Positions 1 through 7,241 of a DNA stretch of 64,000 nucleotides are shown in pieces. The notes beneath the pieces were generated by a model. That model saw only the letters and a list, made by a program, of their open reading frames with translations. It made no database searches and was not told the DNA's origin. Made by a program: the position numbers and the translations under genes. The stretch comes from DAIOXA01 sp050949165 (lineage in GTDB: Bacteria > Bacillota > Proteinivoracia > UBA4975): NCBI GenBank assembly GCA_050949165.1, contig JBMNFF010000001.1, positions 682,001-746,000 on the forward strand, given 5' to 3'. Every line of letters starts with the position of its first letter. Within the stretch, counting starts at the first letter, position 1.

Positions 1-258
1 GGCAACTGTGCCCTGACTGAACCCGGTGAAGTCGTCGTCAAGCACTCTGTCAACATCCAGGGTATTAAGAACATCCCCGGTCATATTCCTACCAGTTCAA
101 CCTGGATGTTTGCCAATAACGTCCATAACCTGGTAGAGTACCTGGTCAAGGACGGTAAAATGGTGCTGGATACCGATGATGAAATTGTATCCTCCATCCT
201 GGTAACCGATGGTGAAAAGATAGTCCACCAGGGAGCCAAGGAAGCAATGGGGCTCTAA
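1..258 (+). CDS. pntA: NAD(P) transhydrogenase subunit alpha part 1 (domain I), C-terminal fragment
   Basis: This is the last 85 residues of the soluble NAD(H)-binding domain I subunit of proton-translocating transhydrogenase; the gene enters from the left edge and ends at TAA 256-258. Family marks in the fragment are LTEPGE and the segment GIKNIPGHIPTSST. No membrane helix follows, and domain II begins in the next gene, so this is the split form (PntAA/PntAB/PntB). The enzyme couples hydride transfer between NADH and NADP+ to proton movement across the cytoplasmic membrane. The gene lies upstream of pntAB with an 85-base gap that contains a strong hairpin. The identification rests on these motifs and on the two following pnt genes. 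Confidence 0.9.
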   Translation, partial: GNCALTEPGEVVVKHSVNIQGIKNIPGHIPTSSTWMFANNVHNLVEYLVKDGKMVLDTDDEIVSSILVTDGEKIVHQGAKEAMGL

Positions 259-279
259 TTGCCTTGATTGACATGCTGT

Positions 280-307
280 CCACCAGGTGGGGTTACCCAC
301 CTGGTGG
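280..307 (+). other. Perfect 12-bp hairpin in the pntA-pntAB gap
   Basis: CCACCAGGTGGG (280-291), loop GTTA, then its exact complement (296-307). No T-run follows, so it does not look like a simple intrinsic terminator. It ends 26 bases before the ribosome-binding site of pntAB (GGAGG 334-338). It could be an mRNA processing or stabilising element that sets the ratio of the soluble subunit to the membrane subunits; that role is inferred. Confidence 0.6.
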
Positions 308-343
308 AATTACGTTAGCGAAAAACATCTTACGGAGGTTGCC

Positions 344-640
344 ATGTTTCCTTTAGTCTTACTAGGTATCTTCGTCGCTGCAACCCTGTTGGGCTATAGC
401 ATCATCAAGACCGTGCCCAGTCTGCTCCACACCCCCTTGATGTCGGGGATGAACGCCCTGAGCGGACTCACCGTCCTGGGGGCCCTGACCACAGTGGCCG
501 TCCTGACCAGCCGCTATAACGCCGCCGTCGGCGCCGCGGTGGGAGGATTGGCTGTGGTCCTGGCCATGATCAACGTGGCCGGAGGCTTTGGCGTAACTCA
601 CCGCATGCTGAAAATGTTCGACAAGGGGGACAGAAAATGA
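344..640 (+). CDS. pntAB: NAD(P) transhydrogenase subunit alpha part 2 (membrane domain II, N-terminal part)
   Basis: A 98-residue membrane protein with three hydrophobic segments, the size expected of PntAB in split transhydrogenases. The ATG at 344 is chosen because GGAGG lies 334-338; an upstream in-frame start at 287 would lie inside the intergenic hairpin. The stretch around residues 25-45 contains LLHTPLMSGMNALSGLTVLG, typical of this subunit, and the tail is charged (KMFDKGDRK). It helps form the proton channel together with PntB. Its end overlaps the pntB start by four bases (ATGA), showing translational coupling. Confidence 0.93.
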   Translation: MFPLVLLGIFVAATLLGYSIIKTVPSLLHTPLMSGMNALSGLTVLGALTTVAVLTSRYNAAVGAAVGGLAVVLAMINVAGGFGVTHRMLKMFDKGDRK

Positions 641-2064
641 CATCGATCCTCTACTACACCATCAGCGCTGTCCTCTCTGTTGTAATACTCTACGGTATTT
701 CCCAGATGAGCAAGGTCGAAACGGCGGTGCGGGGCAACTTGCTCAGCGCCTGTGCGACCGCAGCGGCCATCATCGTCACCTTGACCTACTTCGAGGTCTT
801 TAGCCAGACCACCGCCCTGGCCATCATCCTGGTCTGCGTCGCCATAGGCACTGCTTTGGGCCTGTACCTGGCCAAGGTGGTCAAGATGATTCAGATGCCC
901 GAAATGGTGGGCGCCCTCAACGGCGTCGGCGGCGCCGCCTCAGCCCTGGTGGGCGGTTCTACTATGTTTTACGCCAGCACCGCCTTTGAACTCACCACTG
1001 CCGTCCTGGCGGTGCTGGTTGGCACTCTGACCTTTACCGGCAGCATGGTGGCTGCCGGCAAGCTGGCGGGCAAGATCGACGGCCGTCCCGTCCACTGGCC
1101 TGCCCATCAGACCTGGATTAATATCGCCACCCTCCTTTCCCTGGCCTGCATCGTCCTGGCCGTGGCGGGTGTGGCCCCCATAGCCCTGATCTTGCTCGTC
1201 GCAGCTGTTCTCAGCGCCTTCCTGGGCATCGCCATCGCCATCCGGGTTGGCGGTGCGGATATGCCCATAACCATTTCCCTGCTCAACTCACTGAGCGGCG
1301 TGGCCGGTTCAATCGCCGGTATGGCCATCGGCGACATCCTCCTGGTCTCAGTAGGCGGCATCGTCGGCGCCAGCGGCCTGCTCCTCACCCAGATCATGTG
1401 CCGGGCCATGAACTCCAGCCTGGGCAAGATTCTCCAGGGTAAGACCAGCGTCGCCCCCAAGAAAGAAGCTGTCAAGACTGAGGCAAAACAAGAAGAACAC
1501 CAGGTCAAGGCAGAAGCAGTCAGCCCTGCCGCCGTCCTGGCCCAGGCCAAGAAAGTCATCATCGTCCCCGGCTACGGCATGGCCCTGGCCCAGGCCCAGC
1601 ACCTGGTCAAAAACCTGGCCGACGCCCTGGAAGCAAGGGGCGCCGAGGTCAAGTACGCCATCCACCCGGTGGCTGGCCGCATGCCCGGCCACATGAACGT
1701 CCTCCTCAGCGAGGCCGATGTGCCCTACGAGCAGTTGTACGAACTGGAACAGATCAATGACGAGTTTGCCCAGACCGACGTCTGCGTAGTGGTAGGCGCC
1801 AACGACGTCATGAACCCGGCAGCCCGGGATACCGACGACACACCCATCTCCGGAATGCCCATCCTCAACGTCGACCAGGCCAAGCACATCGTCATCTGCA
1901 ACTATGACCTCAAGCCCGGCTATGCCGGCGTGGACAACCCCATCTACTCCCGCACCGAAGGGGTCAGCTTCCTCCTGGGCGATGCTGCCCAGACCTTGCA
2001 GCAGTTGCTGCAAGACCTCCAGGGAGAGGGCAAGGAAGAAAAGGCGGAGCCGGCCGAGTTCTGA
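637..2064 (+). CDS. pntB: NAD(P) transhydrogenase subunit beta (membrane domain II plus NADP-binding domain III)
   Basis: A 475-residue PntB. Residues about 1-270 are a polytopic membrane domain of roughly nine helices. A Lys/Glu/Ala-rich linker (about 275-300) joins it to soluble domain III, which carries the NADP(H)-binding motifs GYGMALAQ (residue 312 on) and GANDVMNPAA (387 on). One complete domain III is present before the stop, so the protein as written should be functional. The last residues, KAEPAEF, come from a reading frame displaced by one extra C near 2054-2055. Without that base the frame runs straight into a second domain III (see the next entries). ATG 637 overlaps the pntAB stop. 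Confidence 0.92.
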   Translation: MTSILYYTISAVLSVVILYGISQMSKVETAVRGNLLSACATAAAIIVTLTYFEVFSQTTALAIILVCVAIGTALGLYLAKVVKMIQMPEMVGALNGVGGAASALVGGSTMFYASTAFELTTAVLAVLVGTLTFTGSMVAAGKLAGKIDGRPVHWPAHQTWINIATLLSLACIVLAVAGVAPIALILLVAAVLSAFLGIAIAIRVGGADMPITISLLNSLSGVAGSIAGMAIGDILLVSVGGIVGASGLLLTQIMCRAMNSSLGKILQGKTSVAPKKEAVKTEAKQEEHQVKAEAVSPAAVLAQAKKVIIVPGYGMALAQAQHLVKNLADALEARGAEVKYAIHPVAGRMPGHMNVLLSEADVPYEQLYELEQINDEFAQTDVCVVVGANDVMNPAARDTDDTPISGMPILNVDQAKHIVICNYDLKPGYAGVDNPIYSRTEGVSFLLGDAAQTLQQLLQDLQGEGKEEKAEPAEF

Positions 2065-3113
2065 AGCCGCCGCCGTCCTGGCCCAGGCCAAGAAAGTCAT
2101 CATCGTCCCCGGCTACGGCATGGCCCTGGCCCAGGCCCAGCACCTGGTCAAGAGCCTGGCCGACGCCCTGGAGAATCGGGGCGCCGAGGTCAAGTACGCC
2201 ATCCACCCGGTGGCTGGCCGCATGCCCGGCCACATGAACGTCCTCCTCAGCGAGGCCGATGTGCCCTACGACCAGTTGTACGAACTGGAACAGATCAATG
2301 ACGAGTTTGCCGAGACTGATGTCTGCGTGGTGGTGGGGGCCAACGACGTCATGAACCCGGCGGCCCGGGATACCGACGACACACCCATCTCCGGAATGCC
2401 CATCCTCAACGTCGACCAGGCCAAGCACATCGTCATCTGCAACTATGACCTCAAGCCCGGCTATGCCGGCGTAGATAACCCAATCTACTCCCGCACCGAA
2501 GGGGTCAGCTTCCTCCTGGGCGATGCCGCCCAGACCCTGCAGCAGTTGCTGCAAGACCTCCAGGGACAGGGCAAGGAGGAAAAGGCGGAGTCGGCGAGTT
2601 CTGAAGCCGCAGCCGTTCTGACCCAGGCCAAGAAAGTCATCATCGTCCCCGGCTACGGCATGGCCCTGGCCCAGGCCCAACACCTGGTCAAGAGGTTGGC
2701 CGATGCCCTGGAGAATCGGGGCGCCGAGGTCAAGTACGCCATCCACCCGGTGGCTGGCCGCATGCCCGGACACATGAACGTCCTTCTCAGCGAGGCTGAT
2801 GTGCCCTACGAGCAGTTGTACGAACTGGAACAGATCAATGACGAGTTTGCCCAGACCGACGTCTGCGTAGTGGTAGGCGCCAACGACGTCATGAACCCGG
2901 CAGCCCGGGATACCGACCGACACACCCATCTCCGGAATGCCCATCCTCAACGTCGACCAGGCCAAGCACATCATCGTCTGCAACTACGACCTCAAGCCCG
3001 GCTATGCCGGCGTAGATAACCCCATCTACTCCCGCAAGGAAGGGGTCAGCCTCCTCCTGGGCGATGCCGCCCAGACCCTGCAGCAGCTGCTGGATGACCT
3101 GCAAAAACTATAA
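1522..3113 (+). repeat. Three tandem copies of the pntB domain III coding segment
   Basis: Three near-identical head-to-tail units of about 540 bases (180 codons) occupy roughly 1522-2062, 2063-2602 and 2603-3113. The anchor AAGAAAGTCATC starts at 1549, 2090 and 2630, giving spacings of 541 and 540. The 541 reflects the one-base insertion at the first junction. Each unit encodes a whole NADP(H)-binding domain III with GYGMALAQ and GANDVMNPAA motifs and a linker of the KEEKAE.. type. Differences between copies include Lys-Asn to Lys-Ser, Glu-Ala-Arg to Glu-Asn-Arg, Gln to Glu and many silent changes. The duplication is therefore not brand new and drifted mostly conservatively. Confidence 0.9.
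2065..3113 (+). pseudogene. Extra PntB domain III copies 2 and 3, out of frame through two one-base insertions
   Basis: Downstream of the pntB stop lie two further complete domain III coding units. Copy 2 and the first part of copy 3 share one open frame (in frame up to about 2917). Copy 3 then has an extra C at 2917-2918 (ACCGACCGAC where copies 1 and 2 have ACCGACGAC). The remaining frame runs to TAA 3111-3113, with a normal-looking domain III end (LLDDLQKL). No start codon with a ribosome-binding site precedes copy 2. If both extra C bases were removed, pntB would encode one polypeptide with three consecutive domain III units, about 825 residues. Either the frame is truly broken or the two insertions are sequencing errors; the sequence alone cannot decide. 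Confidence 0.75.
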
Positions 3114-3120
3114 AGGCCAA

Positions 3121-3148
3121 GGGCCGCGGATAACCGCGGCCCTTTCTT
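3121..3148 (+). terminator. Intrinsic terminator of the pnt operon
   Basis: GGGCCGCGG (3121-3129), loop ATAA, CCGCGGCCC (3134-3142), then TTTCTT. It begins 7 bases after the last pnt-related stop (3113). Its position after copy 3, not after copy 1, shows that the transcript includes all three domain III units. Confidence 0.88.
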
Positions 3149-3170
3149 GTGGCTCATATATAGCGAATGA

Positions 3171-6100
3171 CTAGCTCATAACCTTATCCATCAATGCTGA
3201 AAAGCTATCCACCACGTCATAAACCACAGAATCTGAGCTGATGGCCTTGAAATGCTCCCGAGCGCAGTGAATTTTTGCAGTCTCCAGTTCCCGCAGTTGC
3301 ATGGAGGACATGGAGCCTTTAGTTTCGGCAACAAAGTAAATATGCTTCACCTTGCCTTCATAGAAGGAAATTGCCCAGTCCGGATTATACTTACCTACCG
3401 GCGTATTGATAAAAAACCCTCTGGGCAGCTTTACGTAAACGGCAACCTCAGCGCTGGTATCTACTTTTTCGGCAAATCTTCTCTCAGCTTCAGAATCATA
3501 AAGTATATGGTCATATAAATGTTTATTAACCGCCATTGCGTTGACACCCAGCTGCCCCTTCAGCGTTGGCTCGGTGAAAATAGCAGTGTCGTAAACCGCA
3601 TCCAACTTATTGTAGGTAATGTGCTGAATTATGGTGGTGGCCTTCTGTTCGTTGATGATTCTAGACGCCTGGATGATGAATTCTTCAGGATTGCCAGCAA
3701 ACTGATTGAAGACATTCTTATCTATCCCAACCAAGATGGCGACTACTGCTCTCCGTGTCAAGCCTGTTTCGGCAACTATTTTCCCGACCAGATCGAATTT
3801 TACTGAGGGATTTGCTACTAATTCAGCCTTGTAAGCAGCGCTTTTCTCCCTAGAAAAGGCTTCTCCTTGTTCCAGTTGCTCACGGGACTCTATACCCTTC
3901 AGCGTTCCGGTTTCGACGGTAACATAGATCTTGGCTATGCGCAGCTCCTTGTTCAGGGCAGCTATAGCTTTAGCAATCAGCTCATCCTCATCGAATTCAA
4001 CCGTATACACGGATTTGGCATTAATCTGTCCCCAAAGCTTTTGGAATTCCGCCAAGCCCAGCTTGGATTTGTCCAGCTTCAACTCAACATTATTCTTACG
4101 GGCATTCTCCGGCTGCATAACGCGGCTATCATAGATGGAATCTAAAATTGCTATTACTGAATCCTTAAAATCAGCGGCTTCCTCAGCAACCTCAATGCTG
4201 CCACTTTTCTTGTCTTCATAATATTTGTCGGTGAGAACGCCTTTCTTGACATATCCGCTGGTGATAAGCCCCTCATAAATGCTCTGAGCCAGATCAATAT
4301 CAATGACCAGCTCAACACCTTGATTGTCCCTGATGACCTTGTCTACAAACAACTCCACCGAAACCCTGCGCGGCCTATCCGCCACAGCCTCGGCAAGCTC
4401 GGTTTGCAAGGCTCTGGCAAAGCTGTCATAGCTTTCGTTGGCGACAACGGTCAGCACGTTTACATTGTGTACATCCTCCCCCAGAAGACTTGTATCCATG
4501 CGCTGGCCATTTTGGTTGACGGACAAACGTAAGCCCCGCCCAACTTCCTGGCGTTTGCGGACGTCGCTGCCGCTCTGCTTCAAGGTGCAGATTTGAAAGA
4601 CATTGGGGTTATCCCACCCCTCCCGGAGGGCGGAGTGGGAGAAAATAAACCGCACCGGTTCCCTGCGGTCCAAGAGGCGCTCCTTATCCTTCATGATCAA
4701 GTCGTAGGCATCGACATCGTCAGAAGTGCGTTCCTTTCTGTCACCCAGCTTGCTATCCACCATACGTTTACTCTTCTTGTCGATAGAAAAATAACCTGCA
4801 TGGGTTTCAGCAGCATTTATGCCTTTAAGATATTCAAGATACCCCTGATAATCGCCAATTTCAGTTTGCAGGTTGTCAATGATGTGCTGGTACTCTTCTT
4901 CGAAGATGTCAGCATAAATGCCATTATAGGCCTGCCCGTTGTCGTCGTACTGTTTGTACTTTGCCACCTCATCGATAAAAAACAAGGATAATACCTTAAT
5001 GCCCTTATAAAACAAGCGCCGCTCCCGCTCAATATGAGAAAGGATGGTTTCCCGAATCTGAATCCGGCGAAGCTGATCTTCACTAACTTCACCGATAACA
5101 TCCCCGGCATAGAGCTTAATGCCATTGAGAAACTCCACTGAGCTATCCCGCCCATCGATACGTATCACGGTATACCCGTCTTTATATGCTTCCAGCTCAC
5201 CGGAATTTTCATAGAGATTAAACCCCTCACCGACAGTGCGCCGAGCCTTGCCAACACCCTTTCCCCGCTTAATGTCAAATTCGATGGTAGCAGTGGGGTA
5301 ATCCTTGGACAGATTGATGCTCTCCAAGTACACATACCCTTCTGTAGCTGTACTGCCAGAAATGGATATGCCCTTGACGGCGATTCGCTTGACCAGTTTT
5401 TTATTATATGCCTCCATTGCATCCAGGCGATAAACCATGTTGAAAACGCTGTCCTTCTTATGGGTCGCGGAGTACCGCAGGGTAAAGAGCGGGTTAAACT
5501 CTTTCAAGCGCTCCTTAGTGGCCTTTCCCTCAACCGACTGGGGCTCATCGATGATCAGAATGGGGTTGGTCTTGGCGATGATGTCAATGGGTTTGCGGCT
5601 CCGAAACTCATCCAGTTTCATGTAAATGCGCCGGGCATCCTTACCCCGGGCGTTAAAGGCCTGAGAGTTGATTATCATGGCATTGATGGCACTATCGGAG
5701 GCGAAGCGGTCAATCTCGGTTAGTTGAGCGGAATTATAGATGAAGTACCTTATTTTCTTGCCATACTCCTCAGCGAAATGCTCCTCTGTTATCTGAAAGG
5801 ACTTATAGACCCCTTCCCGGATGGCGACACTGGGCACAACGACGATAAATTTGCTCCAGCCATATCGCTTGTTCAACTCGTACATGGTCTTAATATAGGT
5901 ATATGTCTTGCCGACGCCGGTCTCCATTTCCACCGTCAGGTTGTAACGCCCTTCCAGTTGTTTTGAGGGCTCAATCTGGTTTCGCCTCTGAACTTTGTTG
6001 ATATTGTCCAGGATAACCTCATCAGTCAGTTCCGGTACCAGCTTTGCGTTGCCAAAACCGGTGAAGCGTTCAATGTCATCCGAGGCAATTTGCTCGACCG

Positions 6101-6218
6101 CAACATAGCCCTTGTCAATCCTGTAGCTGGGCGTGAGGTAAGGCTGTCCGGCAAACACGTCACAAACAGCCTTGGCTGCATCTGCCTGGAACTTCTGGCT
6201 CTTAAATTGTAGCTTCAT
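3171..6218 (-). CDS. res: Type III restriction enzyme, Res subunit (helicase-nuclease)
   Basis: A 1015-residue Res-type protein: superfamily 2 helicase motor followed by a C-terminal PD-(D/E)xK nuclease. Seen in the sequence: Walker A ETGVGKT (about residues 99-105), motif II as IIDEP near residue 225, a helicase C-terminal motif HSALREGWDNPN near 540, and QEVGRGLRL shortly after. Near the C-terminus PDWAISF followed by AETKG fits the nuclease active site. In type III systems Res acts with Mod and cuts after meeting unmethylated asymmetric sites. ATG 6218 is chosen (TGATG junction with the upstream gene, GGAG 5 bases before); GTG 6221 is the alternative. It is the last gene of the defence operon. 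Confidence 0.92.
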   Translation of the reverse strand: MKLQFKSQKFQADAAKAVCDVFAGQPYLTPSYRIDKGYVAVEQIASDDIERFTGFGNAKLVPELTDEVILDNINKVQRRNQIEPSKQLEGRYNLTVEMETGVGKTYTYIKTMYELNKRYGWSKFIVVVPSVAIREGVYKSFQITEEHFAEEYGKKIRYFIYNSAQLTEIDRFASDSAINAMIINSQAFNARGKDARRIYMKLDEFRSRKPIDIIAKTNPILIIDEPQSVEGKATKERLKEFNPLFTLRYSATHKKDSVFNMVYRLDAMEAYNKKLVKRIAVKGISISGSTATEGYVYLESINLSKDYPTATIEFDIKRGKGVGKARRTVGEGFNLYENSGELEAYKDGYTVIRIDGRDSSVEFLNGIKLYAGDVIGEVSEDQLRRIQIRETILSHIERERRLFYKGIKVLSLFFIDEVAKYKQYDDNGQAYNGIYADIFEEEYQHIIDNLQTEIGDYQGYLEYLKGINAAETHAGYFSIDKKSKRMVDSKLGDRKERTSDDVDAYDLIMKDKERLLDRREPVRFIFSHSALREGWDNPNVFQICTLKQSGSDVRKRQEVGRGLRLSVNQNGQRMDTSLLGEDVHNVNVLTVVANESYDSFARALQTELAEAVADRPRRVSVELFVDKVIRDNQGVELVIDIDLAQSIYEGLITSGYVKKGVLTDKYYEDKKSGSIEVAEEAADFKDSVIAILDSIYDSRVMQPENARKNNVELKLDKSKLGLAEFQKLWGQINAKSVYTVEFDEDELIAKAIAALNKELRIAKIYVTVETGTLKGIESREQLEQGEAFSREKSAAYKAELVANPSVKFDLVGKIVAETGLTRRAVVAILVGIDKNVFNQFAGNPEEFIIQASRIINEQKATTIIQHITYNKLDAVYDTAIFTEPTLKGQLGVNAMAVNKHLYDHILYDSEAERRFAEKVDTSAEVAVYVKLPRGFFINTPVGKYNPDWAISFYEGKVKHIYFVAETKGSMSSMQLRELETAKIHCAREHFKAISSDSVVYDVVDSFSALMDKVMS

Positions 6219-7240
6219 CACTGCTCCTGGCCCCCTCCCTCACCCTTCAAGTATTTTGCCATCGCTCTATCGAATTGGGAGATATATTCTCTGTCCTGTT
6301 TTATGCGAAACTGTTCATAAATCTCCTCGGCTTTCTTAGTTGCTTCCTTATGGGAAATACTCCCCTTGCCCTTGAGAACTTGACGGCGAATATTCGCTAA
6401 GAAATTATCGGTCTCCCGTAGCCAGTCCGCCATACTCATCAGCACCTGGTCCTCTGCCATTAATTCCGCGTGATCAATGAACATGTTTACAATCCGGTTA
6501 AGGCGGGAAAGCTCTTGCTCGTTCAAATAGTTCTTTGCAATTACCACATCGCTCTTGAGGATTTTTCCATCAGGGGCTGCTTTCCAAGTTGTCAGTCCCA
6601 TGGTGGGGTGTTCAAGGCTGGCCCTCTGGGCAATTAACTCTGCGGCGGTCATGCCGGTGATGGCATAGTGGAGCTTATTCTGGACAAAGGCATAAAACTC
6701 CCGGGTCAGGTTACTGTTCTTGTCGTAGTCATAGCTGCACTGTTCAAAGACATCAGCAATCTTCTGGTATGCCCGCCGTTCGCTGGCCCGAATCTCCCGA
6801 ATGCGTTCCAGCAACTCATCAAAATAATCCCGGCCAAAGGGCTTTCCATTCTTCAGCATGTCGTCATTGAGGACAAAACCCTTCTGGATATACTCATGCA
6901 AAGTCTTAGTCGCCCACTGCCGGAACCGGGTCGCCTTTTTTGAATTGACCCGGTAACCCACGGCGATAATCATGTCCAAGTTGTAGAACTGTACCTTACG
7001 ACTGACCTTACGTTTCCCCTCAGATTGAACTATTAAGAAATCCTTAATAGTTGACTCCGCATCTAACTCTTCTTCAGCGAAAATGTTCTTTATGTGGATA
7101 TTGATGTTTGCTGTTGTAGTATCAAATAATTCTCCGATTGCCTTCTGCGTCATCCAAAAATCTTCATCCTCAAAGCGCACCGATACAGCCACATTACCAC
7201 CATCGGTGGTATAGAGGATAATTTTATCTTCTTGCTTCAT
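6218..7240 (-). CDS. RhuM family protein (virulence RhuM / COG3943 type)
   Basis: A 340-residue protein of the RhuM family, common beside type I and type III restriction genes but without a firmly established biochemical role. It shows the N-terminal block WMTQKAIGELFDTT (resembling DNA-binding regions of phage antirepressor or Bro-type proteins), the family segment FYNLDMIIAVGYRVNS and RFRQWATKTLHEY. A helical C-terminal half follows. It is sandwiched between mod and res: one base after the mod stop and overlapping res by TGATG, so it is co-translated with them. The identification as RhuM is strong; an accessory or regulatory role in restriction is inferred from position. Confidence 0.88.
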   Translation of the reverse strand: MKQEDKIILYTTDGGNVAVSVRFEDEDFWMTQKAIGELFDTTTANINIHIKNIFAEEELDAESTIKDFLIVQSEGKRKVSRKVQFYNLDMIIAVGYRVNSKKATRFRQWATKTLHEYIQKGFVLNDDMLKNGKPFGRDYFDELLERIREIRASERRAYQKIADVFEQCSYDYDKNSNLTREFYAFVQNKLHYAITGMTAAELIAQRASLEHPTMGLTTWKAAPDGKILKSDVVIAKNYLNEQELSRLNRIVNMFIDHAELMAEDQVLMSMADWLRETDNFLANIRRQVLKGKGSISHKEATKKAEEIYEQFRIKQDREYISQFDRAMAKYLKGEGGGQEQ

Positions 7241-7241
7241 C

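Noticed and set aside
1964..2983. Long minus-strand open frame (339 codons) opposite pntB repeats
   Set aside because: It is the mirror of the repeated, GC-rich domain III coding sequence; the protein is low in complexity and has no family marks, while the plus strand has clear motifs.
1522..3113. Direct repeats as a CRISPR-like or satellite array
   Set aside because: The units are 540-base coding duplications of a protein domain, without short repeats and unique spacers.
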